Below are positions 56,336 to 64,000 of a stretch of DNA of 64,000 bases, one piece after another (position 1 is the first letter of the stretch; each line of letters opens with the position of its first letter). Position numbers and translations under genes: made by a program. The stretch lies in contig NZ_CP022881.1 in NCBI RefSeq assembly GCF_003491325.1, positions 2,294,001 through 2,358,000 of the forward strand, given 5' to 3'. The stretch comes from Staphylococcus sp. M0911 (GTDB lineage: Bacteria > Bacillota > Bacilli > Staphylococcales > Staphylococcaceae). The notes under the pieces are model-generated. The model ran no database searches, was not told the DNA's origin, and saw nothing but the letters and a program-made list of their open reading frames with translations.

Positions 56336-57724
56336 TTGGACTCATTTTTAACTGTGATTAATGTTATCGTGCTTATTGCCTTCATTATTATGCTAAATGT
56401 CATGGCCAAAAAACACATTTCATTTCCTAAACGTGTATTTACTGCCTTAGCTATAGGGATCATTTTAGGCATCGCAATGCATTTAATCTATGGAGTCGAC
56501 TCAAAAGTAATCAAAACGACAAGTGATTGGTTTAGTATTGTAGGCGATGGATATGTCGCACTATTACAAATGATTGTCATGCCGTTAATTTTTATTTCTA
56601 TCGTTTCTGCATTCAGTAAAATACAAATTGGGGACAAATTTGCTAAAATCGGTAGTTATATCTTCATGTTTTTAATTGGGACTGTAGCTATAGCTGCCTT
56701 GGTTGGTATTGGATATGCATTACTCTTCGGTTTAGATGCATCTTCCATTGATTTAGGTAGCGCTGAACATTCACGCGGTAGTGAAATCACTAAAGAGGCT
56801 AAAAACTTAACCGCACATACATTACCACAACAAATCTTAGAACTATTACCTAGCAATCCGTTCTTAGACTTTACAGGTGAAAGAACAACATCTACGATTG
56901 CGGTCGTTATCTTCGCTTCATTTGTGGGCTTTGCATACTTACGTGTTGCACGTAAAGAACCTGAACATGGCGACACACTTAAACGAGGTATTGAAGCGAT
57001 TTATTCTCTTGTCATGGCTATTGTAACCTTCGTATTACGATTAACACCTTATGGTATCTTAGCTATAATGGCTTCAACGATTGCTACCAGTGACTTCGCC
57101 GCTATCTGGACTTTAGGTAAATTTATGATAGCGTCTTATGCAGCATTAATTACGATGTATATCATTCACCTCGTAATTTTAACTATCCTTGGTATCAACC
57201 CAGTCAAATATATGAAGAAAACATTTGAAGTATTGGCCTTTGCCTTTACATCACGTTCAAGTGCTGGTTCTTTACCGTTAAATATTCAAACACAAACAAC
57301 ACGTCTTGGTGTACCTGAAGGTATCGCTAACTTTTCCGCAACATTCGGTTTATCTATTGGACAAAATGGTTGTGCAGGTATCTATCCTGCGATGCTTGCG
57401 ATCATGGTTGCACCGGTTGCACATGTAAATATCGATTTACAATTTATCGTGACATTAGTAGCCGTGGTTATTATCAGTTCCTTTGGTGTTGCTGGTGTAG
57501 GTGGCGGTGCTACATTCGCATCTATATTAGTCTTATCAACACTAAATTTACCGGTTGCATTAGCCGGCGTCTTAATTTCTATTGAACCTCTTATTGACAT
57601 GGGTCGTACTGCTCTTAATGTTAATGATTCTATGTTAGCAGGCACAGGAACTGCCAAACTCACTAAAAATTGGGACAAAAAAGCATTCGAATCTAATGAA
57701 TATGGTGAACTGACAACAGATTAA
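56336..57724 (+). CDS. tcyP: L-cystine sodium symporter TcyP
   Basis: 462-residue DAACS-family (SLC1-like) transporter with eight helices and two hairpins. LLQMIVMPLIFISIVSAF is the conserved helix, TSRSSAGSLPLNIQTQ is the serine-rich hairpin 1, and SIEPLIDMGRTALNVNDSM is the helix 8 substrate region. Orthologues import L-cystine. The TTG start is 9 nt after AAAGGAG, with no ATG alternative before the first helix. It sits beside nfrA and ahpCF, a redox/sulfur neighbourhood shared with S. aureus. Confidence 0.93.
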   Translation: MDSFLTVINVIVLIAFIIMLNVMAKKHISFPKRVFTALAIGIILGIAMHLIYGVDSKVIKTTSDWFSIVGDGYVALLQMIVMPLIFISIVSAFSKIQIGDKFAKIGSYIFMFLIGTVAIAALVGIGYALLFGLDASSIDLGSAEHSRGSEITKEAKNLTAHTLPQQILELLPSNPFLDFTGERTTSTIAVVIFASFVGFAYLRVARKEPEHGDTLKRGIEAIYSLVMAIVTFVLRLTPYGILAIMASTIATSDFAAIWTLGKFMIASYAALITMYIIHLVILTILGINPVKYMKKTFEVLAFAFTSRSSAGSLPLNIQTQTTRLGVPEGIANFSATFGLSIGQNGCAGIYPAMLAIMVAPVAHVNIDLQFIVTLVAVVIISSFGVAGVGGGATFASILVLSTLNLPVALAGVLISIEPLIDMGRTALNVNDSMLAGTGTAKLTKNWDKKAFESNEYGELTTD

Positions 57725-57737
57725 ATATTTTAAAATT

Positions 57738-57780
57738 AAAGGGAGGAGACAACTTATAAATTGTCCCCTCCCTTTCTCAT
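57738..57780. terminator. Terminator between tcyP and nfrA
   Basis: AAAGGGAGGAGACAA pairs with TTGTCCCCTCCCTTT (one mismatch) around an 8-nt loop; U-tracts are short on both sides. Confidence 0.75.
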
Positions 57781-57873
57781 ATTAATTTATTAAACCTACA
57801 ATTAGCGCTACACTAATCTGTTATCTACAATTATTTCTAAACTCATAACATCACTTTTGATTATATAATGCTA

Positions 57874-58629
57874 TTACCGTTTGATTAATCCTGCATCATT
57901 AAGTTGATTTAGCATGTCTAATCTTGTTTTATTTCCTAGGAATGATTCAATTTGTTCTGACCAAGTTTCAGTTCTTTCTCCATTGGTACGCGCTTTATAA
58001 TAATCACTTACCGTTTGATCATACGTTTTTAATTCATTGATTTGTTTTTCTTTATCTGAATTATATTGGTTTCTATGGAAAACATGTTCTAATGGTAAAC
58101 GAGGTTTTGCAGAACCATTTTCATTTTCTGCTGGTTCACCAATAGCCATACCAAATAATGGGAAAGTATACTCAGGTAAGTCTAAAATCTCGCGTACACG
58201 ACCAACATCATTACGTAATGATCCTAAGTAAACAATTCCGTAACCCATATCCTCAGCTGCAACAGCCATATTTTCAGCAACAAGAGCTACATCAATCGAT
58301 CCCACTAACAGACCTTCAGCCGATTCAAAAGAAACTTCCATATTTGATTCCACATTCTCATTAATTAAATTATGACGATAATAATCTAGAACAAAAACAA
58401 ATAAGTAGCCATTCTCAACAACATATGGTTGACCTGATACTTCCTTTAAATCCTCTTTAATTTCAGGGTCATCAATACCAATGATTGAATAAGTTTGTAA
58501 ATAACTAGATGTAGAAGCACTTTGACCTGCTTCCACTAATTTTTCAACTGTATCTTCACTTAAAGGTGTTGATTTAAAACGGCGCACCGAGTGATGTTTT
58601 TTCATTAATTCATATACATAATCTGACAC
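57874..58629 (-). CDS. nfrA: NADPH-dependent FMN oxidoreductase NfrA
   Basis: 251-residue nitroreductase-fold flavoprotein. HHSVRRFKSTPLSED is the FMN-binding RR(S)xRxF motif, ASTSSYLQTYSIIG the second FMN segment, and MGYGIVYLGSLRND the nicotinamide region. It reduces disulfides, nitro compounds and H2O2 at NADPH cost in staphylococci. The start is a GTG (reading VSDYVYEL) 8 nt after AGGAG; a GTG three codons earlier overlaps that site. It lies convergent to tcyP and divergent from ahpC. Confidence 0.93.
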   Translation of the reverse strand: MSDYVYELMKKHHSVRRFKSTPLSEDTVEKLVEAGQSASTSSYLQTYSIIGIDDPEIKEDLKEVSGQPYVVENGYLFVFVLDYYRHNLINENVESNMEVSFESAEGLLVGSIDVALVAENMAVAAEDMGYGIVYLGSLRNDVGRVREILDLPEYTFPLFGMAIGEPAENENGSAKPRLPLEHVFHRNQYNSDKEKQINELKTYDQTVSDYYKARTNGERTETWSEQIESFLGNKTRLDMLNQLNDAGLIKR

Positions 58630-59003
58630 TATTTCCACTCCTACTCTCGAAAAAATAATATTTCGTTTATAATCTTTAAATATTGTATACCCTTTTCGAC
58701 TGGAAATTAAATTAATTGGATTTATAAATACTATTTGTGACTTACCCCTTTAACAAACCTTCTTTTATGAAAGTTTTGAAACAACATGTTACTATCAGAG
58801 TATAGTGTAATGTAATAAAATTACACTATATTATCAATAACAAGTGTTTAGTTGAGAATGTTAATGACTATTTTAAGTGTAATAACAGTGAATCATTTCA
58901 TTAATATCATTCATTTCACTTAAACTATCAATTTCATTAATAGGCTTATAATACTTGTATCATCAATTTCTCAACGAGGCATTAAATATATAAGTTGATG
59001 AAG

Positions 59004-59031
59004 TTGACTATTTAAATCCTAAATGTAATAA
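59004..59031 (+). promoter_or_regulatory. ahpCF promoter
   Basis: TTGACT, a 16-bp spacer and TAATAA. The PerR box at 59046-59060 covers the expected start region. Confidence 0.55.
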
Positions 59032-59045
59032 TAATTAGTAAGAGA

Positions 59046-59060
59046 TTAGAATTATTATAA
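59046..59060. promoter_or_regulatory. PerR box upstream of ahpC
   Basis: TTAGAATTATTATAA matches the PerR consensus TTATAATNATTATAA with one mismatch, and it sits just downstream of the promoter -10. Repression of ahpCF by PerR is well known in S. aureus. Confidence 0.75.
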
Positions 59061-59121
59061 ACAAACAATGATTGTTATCTAATTCTAATAAAACATTTCA
59101 AATATCAGGAGGAATTTACCT

Positions 59122-59691
59122 ATGTCTTTAATTAATAAAGAAATCTTACCATTCACAGCACAAGCTTATGATCCAAAGAAAGATGAATTCAAAGAAGTAT
59201 CTCAAGAAGATTTAAAAGGTTCTTGGAGTGTAGTTTGCTTCTACCCAGCTGACTTCTCATTCGTTTGTCCAACTGAATTAGAAGATTTACAAAACCAATA
59301 TGATAAATTACAAGAATTAGGCGTAAATGTATTCTCAGTTTCAACTGATACTCATTTCGTACACAAAGCTTGGCATGATCATTCAGATGCTATTAGCAAA
59401 ATCCAATACAATATGATTGGTGACCCTTCTCAAACTATTACTCGTAACTTCGACGTATTAGATGAAGAACTTGGTTTAGCTCAACGTGGTACTTTCATTA
59501 TCGACCCTGATGGCGTTGTTCAAGCAGCTGAAATCAATGCTGACGGTATCGGCCGTGACGCAAGCACATTAGTTCACAAAATCAAAGCTGCTCAATATGT
59601 ACGTCAACATCCAGGTGAAGTTTGCCCTGCAAAATGGGAAGAAGGTTCTGAAACTTTACAACCAGGATTAGACTTAGTAGGTAAAATTTAA
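59122..59691 (+). CDS. ahpC: Alkyl hydroperoxide reductase subunit C
   Basis: 189-residue typical 2-Cys peroxiredoxin. [12 protein letters not shown] carries the peroxidatic Cys at about residue 49, and [13 protein letters not shown] carries the resolving Cys near 168. It reduces H2O2 and organic peroxides and is re-reduced by AhpF, encoded 17 nt downstream. CAGGAGG lies 8-9 nt before the ATG. PerR box upstream. Confidence 0.98.
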   Translation: MSLINKEILPFTAQAYDPKKDEFKEVSQEDLKGSWSVVCFYPADFSFVCPTELEDLQNQYDKLQELGVNVFSVSTDTHFVHKAWHDHSDAISKIQYNMIGDPSQTITRNFDVLDEELGLAQRGTFIIDPDGVVQAAEINADGIGRDASTLVHKIKAAQYVRQHPGEVCPAKWEEGSETLQPGLDLVGKI

Positions 59692-59708
59692 GGAGGCATT
59701 ATTAGAAA

Positions 59709-61232
59709 ATGCTTAATGCTGATTTAAAACAACAATTAAAACAATTACTTGAGCTTATGGAAGGCGACGTTGAATTCGTCGCTAGCCTTGGCTCTGACGA
59801 TAAATCAAAAGAATTAAAAGAGTTATTAGATGAAGTAGCTGAAATGTCTGCGCACATTTCAGTTACTGAAAAATCTTTAAAACGTACACCTAGTTTCTCA
59901 GTTAATCGCCCTGGCGAAGAAACAGGTATTACTTTCGCAGGCATTCCATTAGGACATGAGTTCAACTCTCTTGTATTAGCTATTTTACAAGTTAGTGGAC
60001 GTGCACCTAAGGAACAACAATCTGTGATTGATCAAATTAAAGGATTAGAAGGTTCTTTCAATTTCGAAACTTACGTAAGTTTAACTTGTCAAAAATGTCC
60101 AGATGTCGTTCAAGCATTGAACTTAATGAGTGTAATTAACCCTAACATTACACATACAATGATTGACGGTGCTATCTTCCGTGAAGAATCTGAAAACATC
60201 ATGGCTGTACCAGCTGTTTTCCTAGATGGAGAAGAATTTGGTAATGGTCGTATGACAATTCAAGATATTCTTAACCAATTAGGAAGCACTGCAGATGCAT
60301 CGGAATTTGAAGGCAAAGACCCTTACGATGTATTAGTTATCGGTGGTGGCCCTGCAAGTGGTAGTGCTGCGATTTACACTGCACGTAAAGGGTTACGTAC
60401 TGGTATTGTTGCAGACCGTATCGGTGGTCAAGTTAATGATACTGCTGGAATTGAAAACTTCATCACTGTTAAAGAAACGACAGGTACTGAGTTTTCTTCT
60501 AATTTAGCAGATCATATCGCTCAATATGATATCGATACAATGACTGGTATTCGTGCAACAAATATTGAAAAAACAGATAGCGCTATTCGCGTTACTTTAG
60601 AAAATGACGCTGTATTGGAAACTAAAACAGCCATCATTTCAACAGGTGCAAGTTGGCGTAAACTTAATATTCCTGGCGAAGATCGTTTAATCAACAAAGG
60701 TGTTGCTTTCTGCCCACACTGTGACGGTCCTTTATTCGAAAATAAAGATGTTGCAGTCATCGGTGGCGGTAACTCAGGTGTTGAAGCTGCAATCGATTTA
60801 GCAGGAATTGTTAAACATGTTACTGTATTTGAATACTCAGATGAGTTGAAAGCAGACAGTGTTCTACAAGATCGTTTACGTTCATTATCAAATGTCGACA
60901 TTAAAACTAAAGCCAGAACTACTGAAGTCATCGGTGAAGATCATGTCACTGGTATTAAATACGAGGATATGAACACTGGTGAAGAACAAGTCGTTAATTT
61001 AGACGGTATCTTTGTACAAATCGGTTTAGTACCTAACACATCATGGATTTCTGATGCAGTTGAACTTAACGGACGTGGCGAAGTTGTTATTGATCGTAAT
61101 AATAGCACTAATGTTCCAGGTATCTTCGCTGCTGGTGATGTAACTGATCAGAAAAACAAACAAATCATCATCTCAATGGGTGCTGGTGCTAATGCCGCAT
61201 TGAATGCTTTCGATTATATTATTAGAAACTAA
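59709..61232 (+). CDS. ahpF: Alkyl hydroperoxide reductase subunit F
   Basis: 507-residue flavoprotein disulfide reductase. The N-terminal tandem thioredoxin fold has the TCQKCPD redox pair (about residues 128-131). The FAD domain begins [14 protein letters not shown], and the catalytic disulfide is CPHCDGP (about 335-338). The NADPH-binding motif is [12 protein letters not shown]. It passes electrons from NAD(P)H to AhpC. Its AAGGAGG ribosome site overlaps the ahpC stop region. It ends the operon, with a strong terminator. Confidence 0.98.
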   Translation: MLNADLKQQLKQLLELMEGDVEFVASLGSDDKSKELKELLDEVAEMSAHISVTEKSLKRTPSFSVNRPGEETGITFAGIPLGHEFNSLVLAILQVSGRAPKEQQSVIDQIKGLEGSFNFETYVSLTCQKCPDVVQALNLMSVINPNITHTMIDGAIFREESENIMAVPAVFLDGEEFGNGRMTIQDILNQLGSTADASEFEGKDPYDVLVIGGGPASGSAAIYTARKGLRTGIVADRIGGQVNDTAGIENFITVKETTGTEFSSNLADHIAQYDIDTMTGIRATNIEKTDSAIRVTLENDAVLETKTAIISTGASWRKLNIPGEDRLINKGVAFCPHCDGPLFENKDVAVIGGGNSGVEAAIDLAGIVKHVTVFEYSDELKADSVLQDRLRSLSNVDIKTKARTTEVIGEDHVTGIKYEDMNTGEEQVVNLDGIFVQIGLVPNTSWISDAVELNGRGEVVIDRNNSTNVPGIFAAGDVTDQKNKQIIISMGAGANAALNAFDYIIRN

Positions 61233-61270
61233 TTAAATGGATTCAGCATTTCATTAATATATATCTTCAA

Positions 61271-61302
61271 AACAGAATTCCCCTATGGAATTCTGTTTTT
61301 TT
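61271..61302 (+). terminator. ahpCF terminator
   Basis: AACAGAATTCC-CCTAT-GGAATTCTGTT has 11-bp arms followed by T7. Confidence 0.93.
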
Positions 61303-61439
61303 ATTATTTAATTCTTTAAACATGTTATGATGGAATTAATGAAAAGTTTTAATCTTTAACATCGTTGGGTTTTTACAATATCAAGAAACTGTTTTCTAGT
61401 CTAAATCCATCTCATATCATAAATTTTAAAGGAGCTATT

Positions 61440-63089
61440 ATGAATACCTTAAATCATATTACCAAAGCAAAAATCTATGAAATTCAATCTTTTTTAGACA
61501 TCCCTAGAAAACTTTCACCACTTGAGACATTACATATTGCTTTTAAATCACATCACATTAACTTCATTTATAACCAAATGGATAAAACCGAACAAGACTG
61601 TATTAAATCTATGCTAGACAGCTACGATAATCCAGTCTTAATCAATGAAGATATTAAACATAAATGTAATTTATCAGAACGCTTAGGTTTTATTTTTAAA
61701 ACTTCAACAAATACATTTATGGCAGATACTCACTATTTAAACCAAATCAATACACATGTTTTCGCTAATCATTACCAAAATAAAGTCCAAGACGAAGATG
61801 GACAGCTACTTATTCAACAGTTAGATCAATTAGATAAAGAACTTTTCAATGCCATTCAACATACATCTTTGAAAGATTATTTATCAACTTTGAAATCGAA
61901 AAGCTTACAAGACATTTTGAAATTTTACCAAATTAAAAGTCCGTCAAAAATTAAAAAATCAGACGCCGTCAATTTAATTCATGATACCTTTTTCAAAGAT
62001 GTTACTTTATTAGAAAATGTCTTTAATCATTTTAAACCGTCATCTTTGTTCATGTTACATCAAATCATTAAAGGCCATACCAATTACAACAACAACATTG
62101 ATTTAGCAGCTACAGTCGCTGAACAGACAAATTTACATACTGTGTCAGACGTTTTAGATCACTTATTTATATTTAATTATAATGAGCGCCATAATATCAT
62201 ATCTATTCCCTATGACGCTTTAGATTTTATTCAAAATTACATTAATAATAAGGGTGGTATTGAGACTTTCCTTAGTCAACAAGAGCAACATATCGCTTCT
62301 GAGGATAATCAAGTACTCGAGACTCTACGTTTATATAGTAAAGATACTGCGATCAATGATGACGATGTCTCTAGTACTACTGTTAAAGAAGACATTAAAG
62401 ATCAAGAAACTGAAGTACCTGAACTTGAAATCTACATGGATCCCGAAATCCGCCAAAATTTAGCCGAAGAACAATTAATTCAATTTAAAAATGATAAGAA
62501 CATGCAACAGTATATAACACCCTTCAATATCTATTTTGCGATAACGAATTTATATGGCTATGCATCATTAGAACGTGTGGTTCATTTAATGAAACACTTA
62601 TACAACAGAGATATGACAGAAAAGGACATTAAAGATGAAATAGAAGCTATGGATATCAACCAATTAGTCATCGTCCAAAATGAGATGTTATTACACCCAG
62701 TAATTCCTATGCTCGCAAATAGTGATGAGATAGACGATCCACTAAAAGGATTTTATGAACCTAGCCATCTCGATGAATTATTAATATATGCAAATAATGA
62801 ATTTTATACACGTAATACCAAATTGAAACAATTCATCAAGTTTCTTAGAAATAACATAAAAGAAGATGACGATGTTAAAAAAGAAAAAACCGTAAGATAT
62901 ATATTATTCCACCTAAGAATAGCACCAGATGAAGCTCATGCGGTCGAGATGATGAATAACTTAATTAAACAAAATAAACTTTTACCGATACCAGATAAAA
63001 AGTTATCTAAGCAAATTGAAAAAGGTTGGACACATCTACGTTTATGGAGTTTGCGCGGTTATACTGTTAATGAAACAAAATCACTTTAA
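61440..63089 (+). CDS. Unrecognised 549-residue soluble protein with a Rho_N/SAP-like segment
   Basis: 549 residues, rich in Asn, Asp and Lys, with no signal peptide or membrane helix. Residues ~143-170 (SLQDILKFYQIKSPSKIKKSDAVNLIHD) resemble a Rho-N or SAP helix-extended-helix, which often binds nucleic acid. A second acidic linker (~305-340) separates an all-helical C-terminal half. AAAGGAG lies 6 nt before the chosen ATG (MNTLNHITKAKIY); the 25 upstream codons lack a ribosome site. I do not recognise a family. It is monocistronic between ahpF and a lipoprotein. Confidence 0.65.
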   Translation: MNTLNHITKAKIYEIQSFLDIPRKLSPLETLHIAFKSHHINFIYNQMDKTEQDCIKSMLDSYDNPVLINEDIKHKCNLSERLGFIFKTSTNTFMADTHYLNQINTHVFANHYQNKVQDEDGQLLIQQLDQLDKELFNAIQHTSLKDYLSTLKSKSLQDILKFYQIKSPSKIKKSDAVNLIHDTFFKDVTLLENVFNHFKPSSLFMLHQIIKGHTNYNNNIDLAATVAEQTNLHTVSDVLDHLFIFNYNERHNIISIPYDALDFIQNYINNKGGIETFLSQQEQHIASEDNQVLETLRLYSKDTAINDDDVSSTTVKEDIKDQETEVPELEIYMDPEIRQNLAEEQLIQFKNDKNMQQYITPFNIYFAITNLYGYASLERVVHLMKHLYNRDMTEKDIKDEIEAMDINQLVIVQNEMLLHPVIPMLANSDEIDDPLKGFYEPSHLDELLIYANNEFYTRNTKLKQFIKFLRNNIKEDDDVKKEKTVRYILFHLRIAPDEAHAVEMMNNLIKQNKLLPIPDKKLSKQIEKGWTHLRLWSLRGYTVNETKSL

Positions 63090-63228
63090 TTATTTATACA
63101 CAAAATGTTCATAGTTCATAAATAACTAAGTGCTTAAACATTCAAATCATTTTTGATAAGTGATACGCTATAATATGTAAGAATTTAAAATAATGAATAT
63201 TGTATGAATAAAAGGAGTTCCAAACCTG

Positions 63229-63855
63229 ATGAAAAAAAGAGTTCTACTCACGTTAATTTTATCTTTTGCACTTATCTTATCAGCCTGTGCAAATAAAAGT
63301 GAAGATGATAATGATCATGCTTCACATAGTAGTGCCCATGCACCTAAAAATGCTAAGCAATTAAAGGAAAAAGATATTTTCACATCTAATAAAAACAATG
63401 CTACTATCAGTGAAGACGAAATGAATAAAGCTTTAAAAAAATATCTACAAGTTAATAGTGATATTTTAGATAATAAGTACGTGATGCAACATAAATTAGA
63501 CAGACAGAGTGATAGCAGCACTAAGATTACTAAAAAACAATCTAAACAATTAAGTGAATTGTCTAATCTTGCAGTAAAAAACGACTTACACTTTAAAAAG
63601 TTTGTGAATAATAACAAGATTCCAAGTGAATATAAAGATCCAACTAATCGTATTATCAAATATTTTAAAGCACTTAATAGTACAATCGCTAACGTTGATG
63701 AAGACATTGAGCAATTGAATTATCAACCACAAAATTCAATCAATGTCGTAGACGTACCAACCAACTATGCAGGCGATGTAAACAAAAAGCAACAAGATAA
63801 AATCAAATCTTTCTTAGACAAGAAAAATATCAAAACTGATGTGTTTGATAAATAA
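63229..63855 (+). CDS. NDxxF-motif lipoprotein
   Basis: 208-residue secreted lipoprotein. The signal sequence ends in the lipobox LILSAC, with the lipid-modified Cys at residue 20. A His/Ser/Asp-rich linker follows, then a helical domain with the motif NDLHF (about residue 120), the NDxxF hallmark of a staphylococcal lipoprotein family. Its function is unknown. AAAGGAG precedes the ATG, and a strong terminator follows. Confidence 0.85.
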   Translation: MKKRVLLTLILSFALILSACANKSEDDNDHASHSSAHAPKNAKQLKEKDIFTSNKNNATISEDEMNKALKKYLQVNSDILDNKYVMQHKLDRQSDSSTKITKKQSKQLSELSNLAVKNDLHFKKFVNNNKIPSEYKDPTNRIIKYFKALNSTIANVDEDIEQLNYQPQNSINVVDVPTNYAGDVNKKQQDKIKSFLDKKNIKTDVFDK

Positions 63856-63858
63856 ACT

Positions 63859-63905
63859 AAAAAGCTTCTAACCGTTATAAAATTTGCGGATTAGAAGCTT
63901 TTATT
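63859..63905 (+). terminator. Terminator of the lipoprotein gene
   Basis: AAAAGCTTCTAA(C)CCG pairs with CGGATTAGAAGCTTTT around a 12-nt loop, followed by ATTTAT. The last ~95 bases of the window hold no gene; TTTGGAGAG at the very end looks like the ribosome site of the next one. Confidence 0.85.
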
Positions 63906-64000
63906 TATATCTTAAGCCAAATTGACATCACCCGACGTCTAAGTCACACTATAGATAGTTAAACTTTTTATTTACTCATTTAAAAAATATTTTGGAGAGT

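Larger units (their letters stand above)
58630..59121. other. Large nfrA-ahpC divergent regulatory region
   Basis: About 490 bp without a supportable gene. It contains a perfect 11-bp inverted repeat (58801-58811 and 58820-58830, TATAGTGTAAT with an 8-nt loop), AGTGAAT/ATTTCACT-like half-sites at 58888-58921 amid repeated TCATT motifs, and the ahpC promoter and PerR box at the right end. Both flanking genes answer to oxidative stress. Confidence 0.55.

Overview
The window reads as a chromosomal segment of a coagulase-negative-type Staphylococcus. It is AT-rich and uses strong GGAGG ribosome sites. Gene content and order recall the S. aureus gltBD / mps-psm-alpha / xpt-pbuX-guaBA / tcyP-nfrA-ahpCF neighbourhood. 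Species cannot be fixed from sequence alone; a YSIRK/LPXTG adhesin, a LysM-CHAP amidase and phenol-soluble modulin genes make the genus secure. I saw no rRNA, tRNA, insertion sequence, prophage or CRISPR array.

Layout. 1-8.1 kb: glutamate synthase (gltD partial, gltB) on the minus strand, its divergent LysR regulator gltC, and a translationally coupled pair of YibE/F membrane proteins. 8.1-14.8 kb: GNAT and NUDIX genes, a small membrane protein, a TarM/GtfA-like glycosyltransferase, an NAD-sugar epimerase, the autolysin sle1 with a WalR-type site, a cold-shock protein and a DUF1304 membrane protein. 14.9-23.2 kb: one 2785-residue Bap/Bhp-like adhesin with 19 tandem 86-residue repeats. 23.7-35.8 kb: metabolic and accessory genes, including leucine-type dehydrogenase, MarR+VOC, mccA-mccB (reverse transsulfuration), a pentapeptide-like protein, hchA, a LysE exporter, an NSS transporter, an esterase, a PAP2 phosphatase and a GNAT enzyme.

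35.4-43.2 kb is the most interesting part. The mpsABC inorganic-carbon/membrane-potential operon is read leftward from a strong promoter through a leader of about 375 nt that contains a terminator-like hairpin. A psm-alpha operon of three tiny peptides, too short for ordinary gene calling, is read rightward with a possible AgrA direct repeat. Beyond it lie cadD, a 183-nt candidate structured RNA closed by a terminal helix and U-tract, and a secreted V8-like protease.

43.2-64 kb: a Zur-box-preceded CobW/COG0523 GTPase, a patatin, the guanine-riboswitch-controlled xpt-pbuX-guaB-guaA operon, a SigB-type general stress gene, a GNAT-like protein, a RocS-like DNA-binding/coiled-coil/amphipathic-tail protein, a CDP-glycerol glycerophosphotransferase-glycosyltransferase gene broken by a probable single-base deletion, tcyP, nfrA, the PerR-box ahpCF operon, an unrecognised 549-residue protein and an NDxxF-motif lipoprotein.

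Functional themes: nitrogen and purine supply (glt, xpt-pbuX-guaBA); sulfur and redox balance (mccAB, tcyP, nfrA, ahpCF, hchA); metal handling (cadD, CobW); CO2/bicarbonate (mps); and surface, biofilm and lysis functions (adhesin, sle1, teichoic/glycosyl transferases, PSM-alpha, protease). Start codons were re-chosen by ribosome-site position; several exported or membrane proteins start with TTG. All regulatory calls are from motif reading only.
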